Positions 7,365 to 16,302 of a DNA stretch of 44,653 nucleotides are shown here, in pieces. The number at the start of each line of letters is the position of its first letter. Within the stretch, counting starts at the first letter, position 1. The stretch covers positions 1-44,653 of the forward strand of contig JANQSN010000001.1 of the NCBI GenBank assembly GCA_028284045.1, read 5' to 3'. A model generated the notes under the pieces. It was not told where the DNA came from, made no database searches, and saw only the letters and a list, made by a program, of their open reading frames with translations. The position numbers and the translations under genes are program-made. The DNA is from Alphaproteobacteria bacterium (lineage in GTDB: Bacteria; Pseudomonadota; Alphaproteobacteria; DSM-16000; Inquilinaceae).

Positions 7365-10300
7365 ATGAAACATCCCGATCCGGCGGCCGTCGCCGACGAC
7401 GCCCTGCGCCGGCGCATCCGCGCCGCCCATCGCGCCGACGAGGGGGCGATCGTCCACGGGCTGATCGCGGCGACCGGGCTGGACGAGGCGGCGCGCCGGC
7501 GCATCGAGGCGGCGGCGGTGAAGCTGGTACGCGCCGTGCGCGGCGCCGGCCAACCGGGGATGATGGAAACCTTCCTGGCGGAATACGGGCTGACCACCCG
7601 CGAGGGCATCGCGCTGATGTGCCTGGCGGAGGCGCTGTTGCGCGTGCCGGATGCGGAGACCGTCGACGCCCTGATCAGCGACAAGATCGCCCCGGCCGAT
7701 TGGGGCCGCCATCTCGGCCATTCGTCGTCGCCGCTGGTCAACGCCTCGACCTGGGCGCTGCTGCTGACCGGCCGCGTGCTGACCCCCGACGATGCCGGCC
7801 TGGCCGGGGCGCTGCGCGGCGTCCTGCGCCGCCTCGGCGAGCCGGTCTTGCGCGGCGCGGTCGGCCGGGCGATGCGCGAGATGGGCCGGCAGTTCGTGCT
7901 AGGCCGCACCATCGAGGAGGCGGTGGAGCGCGCGCGCCCGCAGGAGAGCCGGGGCTACCGCTACTCCTTCGACATGCTGGGCGAAGCCGCGCGCACCGAG
8001 GCCGACGCGCGGCGCTACCACCTCGCCTATGCCGAGGCGATCGCCGCCCTGGCCCGCCATGCCGGCACCGGCGGGGCGACCGCCGACCGGCCGGGCGTCT
8101 CGGTCAAGCTGTCGGCGCTGCACCCACGCTTCGAGTTCCGCAAGGATGCGCGGGTGCGCACGGAGTTGGTGGCGCGGGTGCGCGCCCTGGCGCTGATCGC
8201 CCGCAGCGCCGACATGGGCTTCAACATCGACGCGGAAGAGGCCGACCGCATCGAGCCGACGCTGGACGTGGTGGAAGCGGTGCTGGCCGATGGCGCGCTC
8301 GCCGGCTGGGACGGCTTCGGCGTGGTCGTCCAGGCCTACTCCCGCCGCGCCGCGCCGATCCTCGACTGGCTCTACGACCTCGCCCAGCGCCACGACCGGC
8401 GGCTGATGGTGCGGCTGGTCAAGGGCGCCTATTGGGACACGGAAATCAAGCACGGCCAAGTGCTGGGCACGGAGGACTACACCGTCTTCACCCGCAAGGT
8501 GGCCACCGACGCGTCCTTCGTCGCCTGCGCGGCAAGGCTGCTGGAGATGCGCCCCCGCCTCTTTCCGCAGTTCGCCACCCACAACGCCCATGCGATGGCC
8601 GCCGTCCTGGATCTGGCGGCGCGGCGCGGCACCGGCAAGCTGGACGATTTCGAGTTCCAGCGCCTGCACGGCATGGGCGAGACGCTGCACGAGGCGGTGC
8701 GCCGTCACCACGGCACGCGCTGCCGCATCTATGCCCCGGTCGGGGCGCATCGCGACCTCTTGGCCTATCTGGTGCGACGGCTGTTGGAGAACGGCGCCAA
8801 CAGTTCCTTCGTCAACCAGATCGTCGACGAACGCATCGCGCCGGAGGAGATCGCCCGCGACCCCTTCGACGCGGTCGAGGCGCTGGCGGGCGCCGTCGCC
8901 CATCCGGCGATCGTCCGGCCGCCAGCGCTGTTCGGGGAGACCCGCCGCAACGCCCGCGGCTGGGACCTCGCCGACCCCGACACCATCGCCGCCCTCGATG
9001 CCGACCGCGCGCCCTTCCGCCGGCATCGCTGGACCGCCCGGCCGATGGGTGCGGCCTTCGCGGAGGCCGGGTCGGCAGACGGCGGGCGGCCGGTGACCAA
9101 CCCGGCCGACCCCACCGACACGGTGGGCGCGGTCGTGGAGGCCACACCGGCGGATGTCGCCGCGGCCGTGTCGGCGGCAGCGGCCGGACAGCGGACCTGG
9201 GCCGCCCGGCCGGCGGCCGAGCGCGCCGCGGTATTGCGCCGCGCCGCCGATCTCTACGAGGACCACGCCGCGGCGTTCTTCGCCCTGGCGGCGCGCGAAG
9301 CGGGCAAGACGCTGGACGACGCGGTGGCGGAGGTCCGCGAGGCGGTGGACTTCCTGCGCTATTACGCCACCCAGGCGGAAGAGGCGCCGGCGCGGCCCCC
9401 GCGCGGCCTGATCGCCTGCATCAGCCCTTGGAACTTCCCGCTGGCCATCTTCACCGGGCAGATCGCCGCCGCACTCGCCGCCGGCAATGCGGTCATCGCA
9501 AAGCCGGCGGAGCAGACGCCGCTGATCGCCGCCCAGGCGGTGGCGCTGTTGCATCAGGCGGGGGTCGATCCGGCGGCCCTGCACCTGCTGCCGGGCGACG
9601 GCCCGGCGGTCGGCGGGCCGTTGGTGGCCGATGGCCGGCTCGCCGGCGTCACCTTCACCGGCTCGACCGAGACGGCGCGGGCGATCGACCGCGCGATGGC
9701 CGCGCATCTCGACCCGGCGGCCCCGCTGACGGCGGAGACCGGCGGGCTGAACGCCATGATCGTCGATTCCACCGCGCTGCCGGAACAGACCGTCCTCGAC
9801 ATCATCGACAGCGCCTTTCGCAGCGCCGGCCAGCGCTGCTCGGCGCTGAGGATCCTCTACCTTCAGGCCGACATCGCGGAGCCGATGCTGGCCATGCTGA
9901 CCCAGGCGATGGACGAGCTGGCCTTGGGCGACCCCTGGGATCTGGCGACCGATGTCGGGCCGGCGATCGACGCCGCGGCGGCGGATGAGATCCGCGCCTA
10001 TTGCGACCGGGCGGCGGGCGAGGGACGCGTCGTCAAGGCACTGCCGGTGCCCGACGGCGGCGGGCACTTCGTCGGCCCGACGGTGATCGCCGTCGGCGGC
10101 ATCGCCGATCTGCCGAAGGAAATCTTCGGCCCCGTCCTGCATGTCGCGCGCTTCGAGGCCGGCAGGCTCGACACCGTGATCGAGGCGGTCAACGCCAAGG
10201 GCTATGGCCTGACCTTCGGGCTGCAGACCCGCATCGATGCCCGCGTGCAGCGCATCGTCGACCGGGTGGCGGCCGGCAATGTCTACGTCAACCGCAACCA

Positions 10301-11096
10301 GATCGGCGCCGTCGTCGGATCCCAGCCCTTCGGCGGGGAGGGCCTGTCCGGCACCGGGCCGAAGGCCGGCGGGCCGTTCTATGTCCGGCGCTTCCAGGCG
10401 CCCGACGCGGCGGACCGCCCCGTGGACGGATCGCCGGCGGGCGCGCCCGTGTCGGCCGATCGCCTGGCGGCGGCGTGGCGGCGGCTAACCGACGACCGGC
10501 AGCGCAGCGCTACGTGGGCCGCGGCGGCGGACCGCGCGGACCGGCTTGCCGCCGCGCTGGCCGGCCGGGACGATGCGGCGCGGCTGAGCGCGGCGCTCGA
10601 CCGGGCGCGTCTCGATCCCGGCCCCGTCGACATGCCCGGCCCGACGGGGGAGAGCAATCGCCTAAGCCTCCGGCCACGCGGGGCCGTGCTCGCCGGCGGT
10701 GCGGATGGCAGCCTGGCGCGGGTCCTGGCCGTCCAGGCCTTGAGCCTCGGCAACCCCGTGCTGCTGGTCGCGGCGGATGCGGCCGGCTTCGCGGAGGCCC
10801 TGGCCGCGTCGGGCGCGCCGATCCTGGCGCTCGACGGCGCGATCGATCCGGCATGGCTCGCCGATCCCGCGGGCTTGGCCGGCCTGGCCGCGGTGGCCCA
10901 TGCCGGGCCGGCGGCGGCGGCGCGGGCGGTCCGCCGGGCGCTGGCCGCCCGGCCGGGCGGGCTGATCGCTTTCGTCGCCGATGCCGCGTCGCCGGAACGG
11001 TTCGTCCAGGAACGCCATCTGTGCATCGACACCACCGCCTCGGGCGGCAATGTCGCCCTGCTCGCCGCGGCAGCACGGCCGGAACCGCTGGCTTGA
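7365..11096 (+). CDS. putA: Bifunctional proline dehydrogenase / P5C dehydrogenase PutA (no DNA-binding domain)
   Basis: A 1243-residue bifunctional flavoenzyme that oxidises proline to glutamate in two steps and passes electrons to the quinone pool. Visible order: N-terminal arm and helical domain (1-170), proline dehydrogenase barrel (about 190-490), aldehyde dehydrogenase domain (about 530-1020) with general base Glu791 in AETGG and nucleophile Cys825 in GQRCSAL, then a C-terminal aldehyde-dehydrogenase-like domain ending in the conserved tail CIDTTASGGN. There is no N-terminal ribbon-helix-helix domain, so unlike E. coli PutA it should not repress its own gene. Length and the C-terminal domain fit the 'type B' class. 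The start is ATG at 7365; a GGAG lies rather far (12 bases) upstream. Confidence 0.96.
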   Translation: MKHPDPAAVADDALRRRIRAAHRADEGAIVHGLIAATGLDEAARRRIEAAAVKLVRAVRGAGQPGMMETFLAEYGLTTREGIALMCLAEALLRVPDAETVDALISDKIAPADWGRHLGHSSSPLVNASTWALLLTGRVLTPDDAGLAGALRGVLRRLGEPVLRGAVGRAMREMGRQFVLGRTIEEAVERARPQESRGYRYSFDMLGEAARTEADARRYHLAYAEAIAALARHAGTGGATADRPGVSVKLSALHPRFEFRKDARVRTELVARVRALALIARSADMGFNIDAEEADRIEPTLDVVEAVLADGALAGWDGFGVVVQAYSRRAAPILDWLYDLAQRHDRRLMVRLVKGAYWDTEIKHGQVLGTEDYTVFTRKVATDASFVACAARLLEMRPRLFPQFATHNAHAMAAVLDLAARRGTGKLDDFEFQRLHGMGETLHEAVRRHHGTRCRIYAPVGAHRDLLAYLVRRLLENGANSSFVNQIVDERIAPEEIARDPFDAVEALAGAVAHPAIVRPPALFGETRRNARGWDLADPDTIAALDADRAPFRRHRWTARPMGAAFAEAGSADGGRPVTNPADPTDTVGAVVEATPADVAAAVSAAAAGQRTWAARPAAERAAVLRRAADLYEDHAAAFFALAAREAGKTLDDAVAEVREAVDFLRYYATQAEEAPARPPRGLIACISPWNFPLAIFTGQIAAALAAGNAVIAKPAEQTPLIAAQAVALLHQAGVDPAALHLLPGDGPAVGGPLVADGRLAGVTFTGSTETARAIDRAMAAHLDPAAPLTAETGGLNAMIVDSTALPEQTVLDIIDSAFRSAGQRCSALRILYLQADIAEPMLAMLTQAMDELALGDPWDLATDVGPAIDAAAADEIRAYCDRAAGEGRVVKALPVPDGGGHFVGPTVIAVGGIADLPKEIFGPVLHVARFEAGRLDTVIEAVNAKGYGLTFGLQTRIDARVQRIVDRVAAGNVYVNRNQIGAVVGSQPFGGEGLSGTGPKAGGPFYVRRFQAPDAADRPVDGSPAGAPVSADRLAAAWRRLTDDRQRSATWAAAADRADRLAAALAGRDDAARLSAALDRARLDPGPVDMPGPTGESNRLSLRPRGAVLAGGADGSLARVLAVQALSLGNPVLLVAADAAGFAEALAASGAPILALDGAIDPAWLADPAGLAGLAAVAHAGPAAAARAVRRALAARPGGLIAFVADAASPERFVQERHLCIDTTASGGNVALLAAAARPEPLA

Positions 11097-11186
11097 CGGG
11101 CGCCGAACCGCCGGACACCTTTGGCGCCCCCATGGGAAAAGACTCCGGCCGGCCGCCCGATGCCGACCGGGATATCGGGAGGATAC

Positions 11187-11963
11187 ATGCCGCGCTTTGC
11201 CGCCAATCTGTCGATGATGTTCCAAGAGCACCCATTCCTTGACCGCTTCGAAGCGGCGGCCGCAGCCGGCTTCCAGGCGGTGGAGTACCTCTTCCCCTAC
11301 GATCACCCGCCCGAGGTCGTCGCCCAGCACCTGGCCGCGGCCGGCCTCTCCCAATCGCTGTTCAACCTGCCGCCGGGCGACTGGGCGGCCGGCATGCGCG
11401 GACTGGCCGCCGTGCCCGGCCTGGAGGCCTCCTTTGCGGAGAGCGTGGAGCGGGCGCTGATCTACGCCCGGGCGCTGGGTTGCCTGAAGCTGCATGTGAT
11501 GGCTGGGATTACCACCGGCGTCGATCCCGCGGCGGCGGAGGCGACCTATATCGCCAATCTGCGCACGGCCGTCCGGCGGCTGGGCGACGCCGGCATCACC
11601 GCGCTGATCGAGCCGATCAACGCCCGCGACATGCCGGGCTACTTCCTGGCCACCAGCGATCAGGCGGTGCGGATCATCGAGGCCGTCGGCCTGCCCAACC
11701 TGAAGCTGCAGTTCGACGTCTACCACACCCAGATCAGCGAGGGCGACCTGACCACCCGGCTGACCAAGCTGGCGCCGCTGATCGGCCATATCCAGATCGC
11801 CGGCGTGCCAGACCGTCACGAGCCCGACACCGGCGAGGTGGCCTACGACCGCCTGTTCCCGGTGATCGACGCCATCGGCTATGACGGCTATGTCGGGCTG
11901 GAGTACCGCCCGGCCGGCGACACGGTGGCCGGCCTCGGCTGGCTCGCCGCTGAGACCGCCTGA
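11187..11963 (+). CDS. otnI: 2-oxo-tetronate isomerase / hydroxypyruvate isomerase family (OtnI)
   Basis: A 258-residue TIM-barrel isomerase of the hydroxypyruvate isomerase family. It has the typical start (PRFAANLSMMF), the IEPINARDMPGYFL stretch with its metal-binding Glu, LQFDVYHTQ, and a C-terminal EYRP motif. Next to OtnK and OtnC, the expected role is interconversion of 2-oxo- and 3-oxo-tetronate in four-carbon acid sugar catabolism. The start is ATG at 11187 because GGGAGG lies 5 bases upstream; an upstream in-frame ATG has none. The otnK start is 17 bases after its stop. Confidence 0.9.
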   Translation: MPRFAANLSMMFQEHPFLDRFEAAAAAGFQAVEYLFPYDHPPEVVAQHLAAAGLSQSLFNLPPGDWAAGMRGLAAVPGLEASFAESVERALIYARALGCLKLHVMAGITTGVDPAAAEATYIANLRTAVRRLGDAGITALIEPINARDMPGYFLATSDQAVRIIEAVGLPNLKLQFDVYHTQISEGDLTTRLTKLAPLIGHIQIAGVPDRHEPDTGEVAYDRLFPVIDAIGYDGYVGLEYRPAGDTVAGLGWLAAETA

Positions 11964-11979
11964 ACGCGAGGGTCCGTCC

Positions 11980-13275
11980 ATGCCGCTGCTGCTCGGCGCC
12001 ATCGCCGACGACTACACCGGTGCCACCGACCTCGCCAACACGCTGGTCAAGAGCGGGCTGGCCACCGTGCAGACCATCGGACCGCCGGATCCCGGCCAGC
12101 CGCTCGACGGGCTGGATGCGGTGGTCGTCGCGCTGAAGTCGCGCACCATCCCGGCCGACGAGGCGGTCGCCCAGTCGCTGGCGGCGCTGTCGCGGCTGCA
12201 GGCCGACGGGGTGCGCCAGGTCTTCTTCAAATACTGCTCCACCTTCGACAGCACCGATGCCGGCAATATCGGTCCGATCGCCGATGCGCTGATGGCCGCG
12301 CTGGATACGCGCTTCTCGCTGGCCTGCCCTGCCTTTCCCGGGGCGGGGCGCACCGTCTATCAGGGCCATCTGTTCGTGCAGGACCGGCTGTTGTCGGAAA
12401 GCTCGATGCGCGATCACCCGCTGACGCCGATGACCGACGCCGATCTGGTGCGCGTGCTGGGCCGGCAGAGCACCGCCCGCGTCGGACTGGTGCCGCATGG
12501 CGAGGTCGCGGCCGGTGCGGCGGCGATCCGTGCCGCCTTCGGCCGGCCCGCCGCCGATGCCAGCAACGACGGCGGCGGCCGCCGGACCATCGCCATCGTC
12601 GATGCGATCTCCGACGCCGACCTGATGGCGATCGGCCAGGCGGCGGGGGATCTCAAGCTGATCACCGGCGGGTCCGGCGTCGCCCAGGGCCTGGCCGACA
12701 CCTACCGCGCCGATCTCGCCGTGCGGCTGACCGGCGCGGCCGGCGCGCTGCCCGCGGTGCGCGGGCCGGAGGCGGTGCTGTCGGGCAGTTGCTCCGCCGC
12801 CACCAACCAGCAGGTGGCGCGCGCCGAGGCCGCCGGCATGGCGACGCTGCGGCTCGACCCGCTGGCCCTGGCCGATGGCCGGCAGAGCGCCGACACGGTG
12901 CTCGACTGGGCGCGGCCGCGGTTGGGCGCGGGGCCCGTGCTGGTGGCCGCGACGGCGCCGCCGGAGGCTGTGCAGGCGGTGCAGGACCGCCTGGGCCGCG
13001 ATGCCGCCGGCGCGCTGGTGGAGTCGACATTCGCCGATCTGGCGCGCGCCCTGGTGGCGGCGGGCGTGCGGCGCCTGGTGGTGGCCGGCGGCGAGACCTC
13101 CGGCGCCGTGGTGAATGCGCTGGCCGTACGCGCCTTGACCATCGGGCCGGAGATCGCGCCCGGCGTGCCGGCGACGGTCAGCCGCGGCGGCGACCCGGTC
13201 CTGGCGCTGACGCTGAAGTCGGGCAATTTCGGCGGCCCGGACTTCTTCGCCGACGCGCTGGCGGCCATGCCGTGA
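11980..13275 (+). CDS. otnK: 3-oxo-tetronate kinase (OtnK, DUF1537 family)
   Basis: A 431-residue four-carbon acid sugar kinase (OtnK/DtnK family). The N-terminal motif LGAIADDYTGATDLAN and the KYCSTFDST stretch are hallmarks of the N domain. The C-terminal domain has SGSCSAATNQQ and VAGGETSGAVV, typical of the ATP-binding half. It should phosphorylate 3-oxo-tetronate at C4, feeding OtnC. The start is ATG at 11980, with GAGGGT about 7 bases upstream. It forms a tight operon with otnI and otnC (13 bases to otnC). Substrate stereochemistry (L-threonate or D-erythronate) cannot be read from the sequence. Confidence 0.92.
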   Translation: MPLLLGAIADDYTGATDLANTLVKSGLATVQTIGPPDPGQPLDGLDAVVVALKSRTIPADEAVAQSLAALSRLQADGVRQVFFKYCSTFDSTDAGNIGPIADALMAALDTRFSLACPAFPGAGRTVYQGHLFVQDRLLSESSMRDHPLTPMTDADLVRVLGRQSTARVGLVPHGEVAAGAAAIRAAFGRPAADASNDGGGRRTIAIVDAISDADLMAIGQAAGDLKLITGGSGVAQGLADTYRADLAVRLTGAAGALPAVRGPEAVLSGSCSAATNQQVARAEAAGMATLRLDPLALADGRQSADTVLDWARPRLGAGPVLVAATAPPEAVQAVQDRLGRDAAGALVESTFADLARALVAAGVRRLVVAGGETSGAVVNALAVRALTIGPEIAPGVPATVSRGGDPVLALTLKSGNFGGPDFFADALAAMP

Positions 13276-13288
13276 CGGCGCCCTCCTG

Positions 13289-13915
13289 ATGACGCAAGAG
13301 ACCCGGGCGCGCGAGGCGATCTGCCGCCTCGCCGCCTCGATGTTCCAGCGCGGGCTGACCTTCGGCAGCTCCGGCAATCTCTCCGTCCGCGTCGAGGACG
13401 GCTGGCTGATGACGCCGACCAATGCGTCGATGGGCGACCTCGACCCGGCAAGGCTGGCGAAGCTGGACGACGCCGGACGACCGATCGCCGGCGATCCCCC
13501 GACGAAGGAGGCCGCACTCCATCTCGGCTTCTACGAGAAACGCAGCGCCGTCGGCGCCGTCGTGCACCTGCACTCCACCTATTCCGTCGCCGTCTCACTG
13601 CTGGAGGACACCGACCCAGAGGCGCCGATCCCGCCGCTGACGGCCTATTACGTCATGCGGGTCGGGAACCTGAAGATGCTGCCCTACTTCCCGCCCGGCG
13701 ATCCGGCCCTGGCCGAAGCTGTGCGCGAGGCGGCGGCACGCACGCCGGCCGTGCTGCTGGCCAATCACGGCCCCGTGGTCGCTGGCGCCAGCCTGGAGGC
13801 CGCGGTCTACGCTACGGAGGAGCTGGAGGAGACCGCGAAGCTGCACCTACTGCTGCGCGGCGAGCGGACCCGCCCCTTGACCGCAGCCCAGGTGACCGCG
13901 CTGCTGGCGCGGTGA
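13289..13915 (+). CDS. otnC: 3-oxo-tetronate 4-phosphate decarboxylase (OtnC, class II aldolase family)
   Basis: A 208-residue class II aldolase/adducin-fold enzyme. Visible features are GSSGNLSVR near the N-terminus (substrate phosphate region), Glu74 in TKEAALH, the zinc ligands His93 and His95 in HLHST, and a third His in ANHGPVV near 156. OtnC decarboxylates 3-oxo-tetronate 4-phosphate to dihydroxyacetone phosphate. It closes the otnI-otnK-otnC operon. Length and motif order are normal for the family. The ATG at 13289 lies 13 bases after the otnK stop. Confidence 0.91.
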   Translation: MTQETRAREAICRLAASMFQRGLTFGSSGNLSVRVEDGWLMTPTNASMGDLDPARLAKLDDAGRPIAGDPPTKEAALHLGFYEKRSAVGAVVHLHSTYSVAVSLLEDTDPEAPIPPLTAYYVMRVGNLKMLPYFPPGDPALAEAVREAAARTPAVLLANHGPVVAGASLEAAVYATEELEETAKLHLLLRGERTRPLTAAQVTALLAR

Positions 13916-13960
13916 CGTGCAGCCATACGCCGTTCTGCAAGGGTTTCCGACCGCATACCC

Positions 13961-14201
13961 TTCATTCTAAATCAAATGATCAGTATATAATATTGAGTGA
14001 TATCATTCCTAAACTGAATAACGCATTCGACGACGAACCGACCTCTTCCGCATTTGCGAGCGGCCGCTATCCAGTCGACGGCAGTAACCATCCAAGAATT
14101 AACAATGTGTTTATCTCGTTTAGACCGCGACAATTAACCACTTGAATACGGTTTGACGGTAATCAGTCGAACAACACATCACCATTGCCGGAGAAAGGGC
14201 C
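13961..14201 (+). promoter_or_regulatory. AT-rich leader with perfect TATAAT ahead of the chemoreceptor
   Basis: The 286 bases between otnC and the chemoreceptor gene are conspicuously AT-rich compared with everything around them. A perfect TATAAT lies at 13986-13991, without a good -35 at normal spacing; TTCATT at 13961 is a poor match. AATGAT and ATCATT form inverted arms around it. If used, this promoter leaves an untranslated leader of roughly 200 bases. GGAGAAAGGG just before 14202 is the ribosome-binding site. No gene was supported here. Confidence 0.4.
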
Positions 14202-16253
14202 ATGCTGGGAGGCCTCACCATCAAGCGCCGTCTGATGATCATCGTCGGCATCGGTATCTTGGGGCTGCTGATCCTCGGCGCGGATGAGATCATCGAACTG
14301 CGCCACGAAATGATCGCCAATCAGGAGCTTGAGACCCGAAATCTGGTCGAGGTCGCCCTTACCAACATCGAACAACTCCATGCGCAGGCGGAGGCCGGTG
14401 CCCTGACGGCGGATGAAGCCCGCCAGCTCGCCAGAGAAATGCTGCGGGGGACGCGGTATGGCGAGGGGGACTATTTCTTCATTATCGACACCGCCGTGCG
14501 CATCGTCATGCACCCGTTCAACCAAGAGATCGAAGGCGAGGATGCCAGCACCATCCGCGATTCCGACGGCGTCGCGCTGTTCGCGGAGATGGTGCGGGCC
14601 GCGCGCGCGGGCGGCGGGTCGGTGCACTATCGCTGGACCCGCGCCGGCAGCGATGGACCGCTGCCCAAGATCTCCTATGCGGCGGCGTTCGAGCCGTGGG
14701 GCTGGGTCGTCGCGACCGGCACCTATGTCGACGATATCGAGGCGGCCTTCTGGGCGCAGGCGCGGCATATCGGGCTGATCGCGCTGGCGATCTCAGGCGT
14801 CAGCCTGGCGATCGCCTATCTCGTCTCTTCGTCGATCACCCGCAGCATCGCGCAGATGACGGGGATCATGCGCCGGCTGGCGGTCGGCGAGACCGGCTTG
14901 ACCGTCCCGTCGCAGGACATGCGCACCGAAATCGGCGAGATGGCCCGGTCGGTTGAGGTGTTCCGCGTCAACGCCGTGGAACGCGAACGCCTGGAGGCCG
15001 AGCAGAAGCGAACGGAGGGCCGGATCGCGGCGGAGCGCCGGAAGGCCCTGCTGAGCGTCCTGCACGACCTGGTCAACGTGTCGGTGGAGGGCAACGAAGC
15101 CCAGATCCTGATGGCCACCATGAAGCGCGACGTGTCGGAGACCGCGCGAGAGGTTCAGACGATGGCCTCGGCCGTCGACGAGATGCGCGCCGCGGTTCAG
15201 GAGATCGCCCACAGCAGCGAAGCCGCGACCAGCGAGGCGCAGGTCTCCGAAGACGCCACCAGTGCGGGTAAGGAGAAGGCCGGCGAGGCGACGGCGTCGA
15301 TGGACCAGATGACCCACTCGGTCGACCTGGCGAAGGCCGGCGTGTCGGAACTGGCAGAAGCCTCCGCCAGGATCGGCGACATCGTCGAACAGATCGAGAG
15401 CATCGCCGCCCAGACGAACCTGTTGGCCCTGAACGCGACGATCGAGGCGGCGCGGGCCGGCGACGCCGGCAAGGGCTTCGCCATCGTCGCCTCGGAGGTC
15501 AAGACCCTGGCGCAGCAGACCGGCGGCGCCACCGAAGACATCCGCAGCCGCATCGGCAATGTCCGGGGCAAGGTCGACGGCATCATCGCCGCCATGGACG
15601 AGAGCGCGGAATCCGTCGGGTCCGGGCGGGCGGTGGTCGACCGGCTGGCCGGTTCGCTCGACGGGATCAGCGAGAACGTCAACCGCATGGCGTCGCGCAT
15701 GTCGGAGATCGCCGGGGTGCTGACCGAGCAATCCGCCGCGTCGGAGGAAATGGCCCGCTCCGCGAACGTCGTGTCCGACATCGCCACCCGCAACGCCACG
15801 GAGATCGATGGGGTCATCGACAGCCTGTCGCGGTTGAGCGACATGCTGAACAGCCAGGTCGGGTCGTTCGCCGATCTGGGCGATCTGGCGATCATCGAAA
15901 TCGCCAAGAACGACCACATGATCTTCAAGCGGCGAATCATCGATGCCATGGTCGGACGCAGCGACGTGACGGCCGACGACCTGCCCGACAGCCATCACTG
16001 CCGGCTCGGCAAATGGTACGACCAGGCCGGCGAGCGGATCCGGTCGACCGCGGCTTTCGCGAAGCTGCAGGGCCCCCATCAGCGGGTCCACGACATCGGC
16101 AAGACGGTGCTGCGCCTGCTGCGGTCGAGCAAGTTCGACGAGGCGCTCGACGCCGTCTCCGCCTTGAACGCGGCGTCCCACGAGGTGCTCGACCTGCTGG
16201 ACGCGCTGTCGCGGGAGGTCCAGGAGACGCTGAACGAGGAAGCGGCGGCCTGA
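14202..16253 (+). CDS. Methyl-accepting chemotaxis protein with Cache and CZB domains
   Basis: A 683-residue chemoreceptor. Order: TM1 (about 11-27), periplasmic single-Cache-like sensor (30-180; [15 protein letters not shown] is typical of sCache_2), TM2 (about 188-208), HAMP (209-262), MCP signalling domain (about 300-560) with the hairpin tip around [20 protein letters not shown], and a C-terminal CZB zinc-binding domain (about 565-640). The CZB ligands are all present: H572, C600 in HCRLGKWY, H626 and H630. CZB domains bind zinc and are reported to sense zinc or hypochlorous acid through the cysteine. No che genes are nearby, so it is an orphan receptor. The ATG at 14202 has a GGAGAAAGGG site. 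Confidence 0.95.
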   Translation: MLGGLTIKRRLMIIVGIGILGLLILGADEIIELRHEMIANQELETRNLVEVALTNIEQLHAQAEAGALTADEARQLAREMLRGTRYGEGDYFFIIDTAVRIVMHPFNQEIEGEDASTIRDSDGVALFAEMVRAARAGGGSVHYRWTRAGSDGPLPKISYAAAFEPWGWVVATGTYVDDIEAAFWAQARHIGLIALAISGVSLAIAYLVSSSITRSIAQMTGIMRRLAVGETGLTVPSQDMRTEIGEMARSVEVFRVNAVERERLEAEQKRTEGRIAAERRKALLSVLHDLVNVSVEGNEAQILMATMKRDVSETAREVQTMASAVDEMRAAVQEIAHSSEAATSEAQVSEDATSAGKEKAGEATASMDQMTHSVDLAKAGVSELAEASARIGDIVEQIESIAAQTNLLALNATIEAARAGDAGKGFAIVASEVKTLAQQTGGATEDIRSRIGNVRGKVDGIIAAMDESAESVGSGRAVVDRLAGSLDGISENVNRMASRMSEIAGVLTEQSAASEEMARSANVVSDIATRNATEIDGVIDSLSRLSDMLNSQVGSFADLGDLAIIEIAKNDHMIFKRRIIDAMVGRSDVTADDLPDSHHCRLGKWYDQAGERIRSTAAFAKLQGPHQRVHDIGKTVLRLLRSSKFDEALDAVSALNAASHEVLDLLDALSREVQETLNEEAAA

Positions 16254-16272
16254 GCCGAGCCCGCCGCGCCAC

Positions 16273-16302
16273 CCGCAGCCGAGCGCTTTACGCCGGCTGC
16301 GG
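16273..16302. terminator. Bidirectional hairpin between convergent genes
   Basis: CCGCAGCCG (16273-16281) and CGGCTGCGG (16294-16302) form a perfect 9-bp stem with a 12-base loop. It lies between the chemoreceptor stop and the exporter stop and extends into the last codons of the exporter. The position suits a shared terminator. There is no clear T tract. Confidence 0.5.

Noticed and set aside
13912..14145. 77-residue frame starting at a GTG that overlaps the otnC stop by 4 bases
   Set aside because: The overlap looks like coupling, but the translation has no domain or coding-like composition, lies in the AT-rich island and has no ribosome-binding site.
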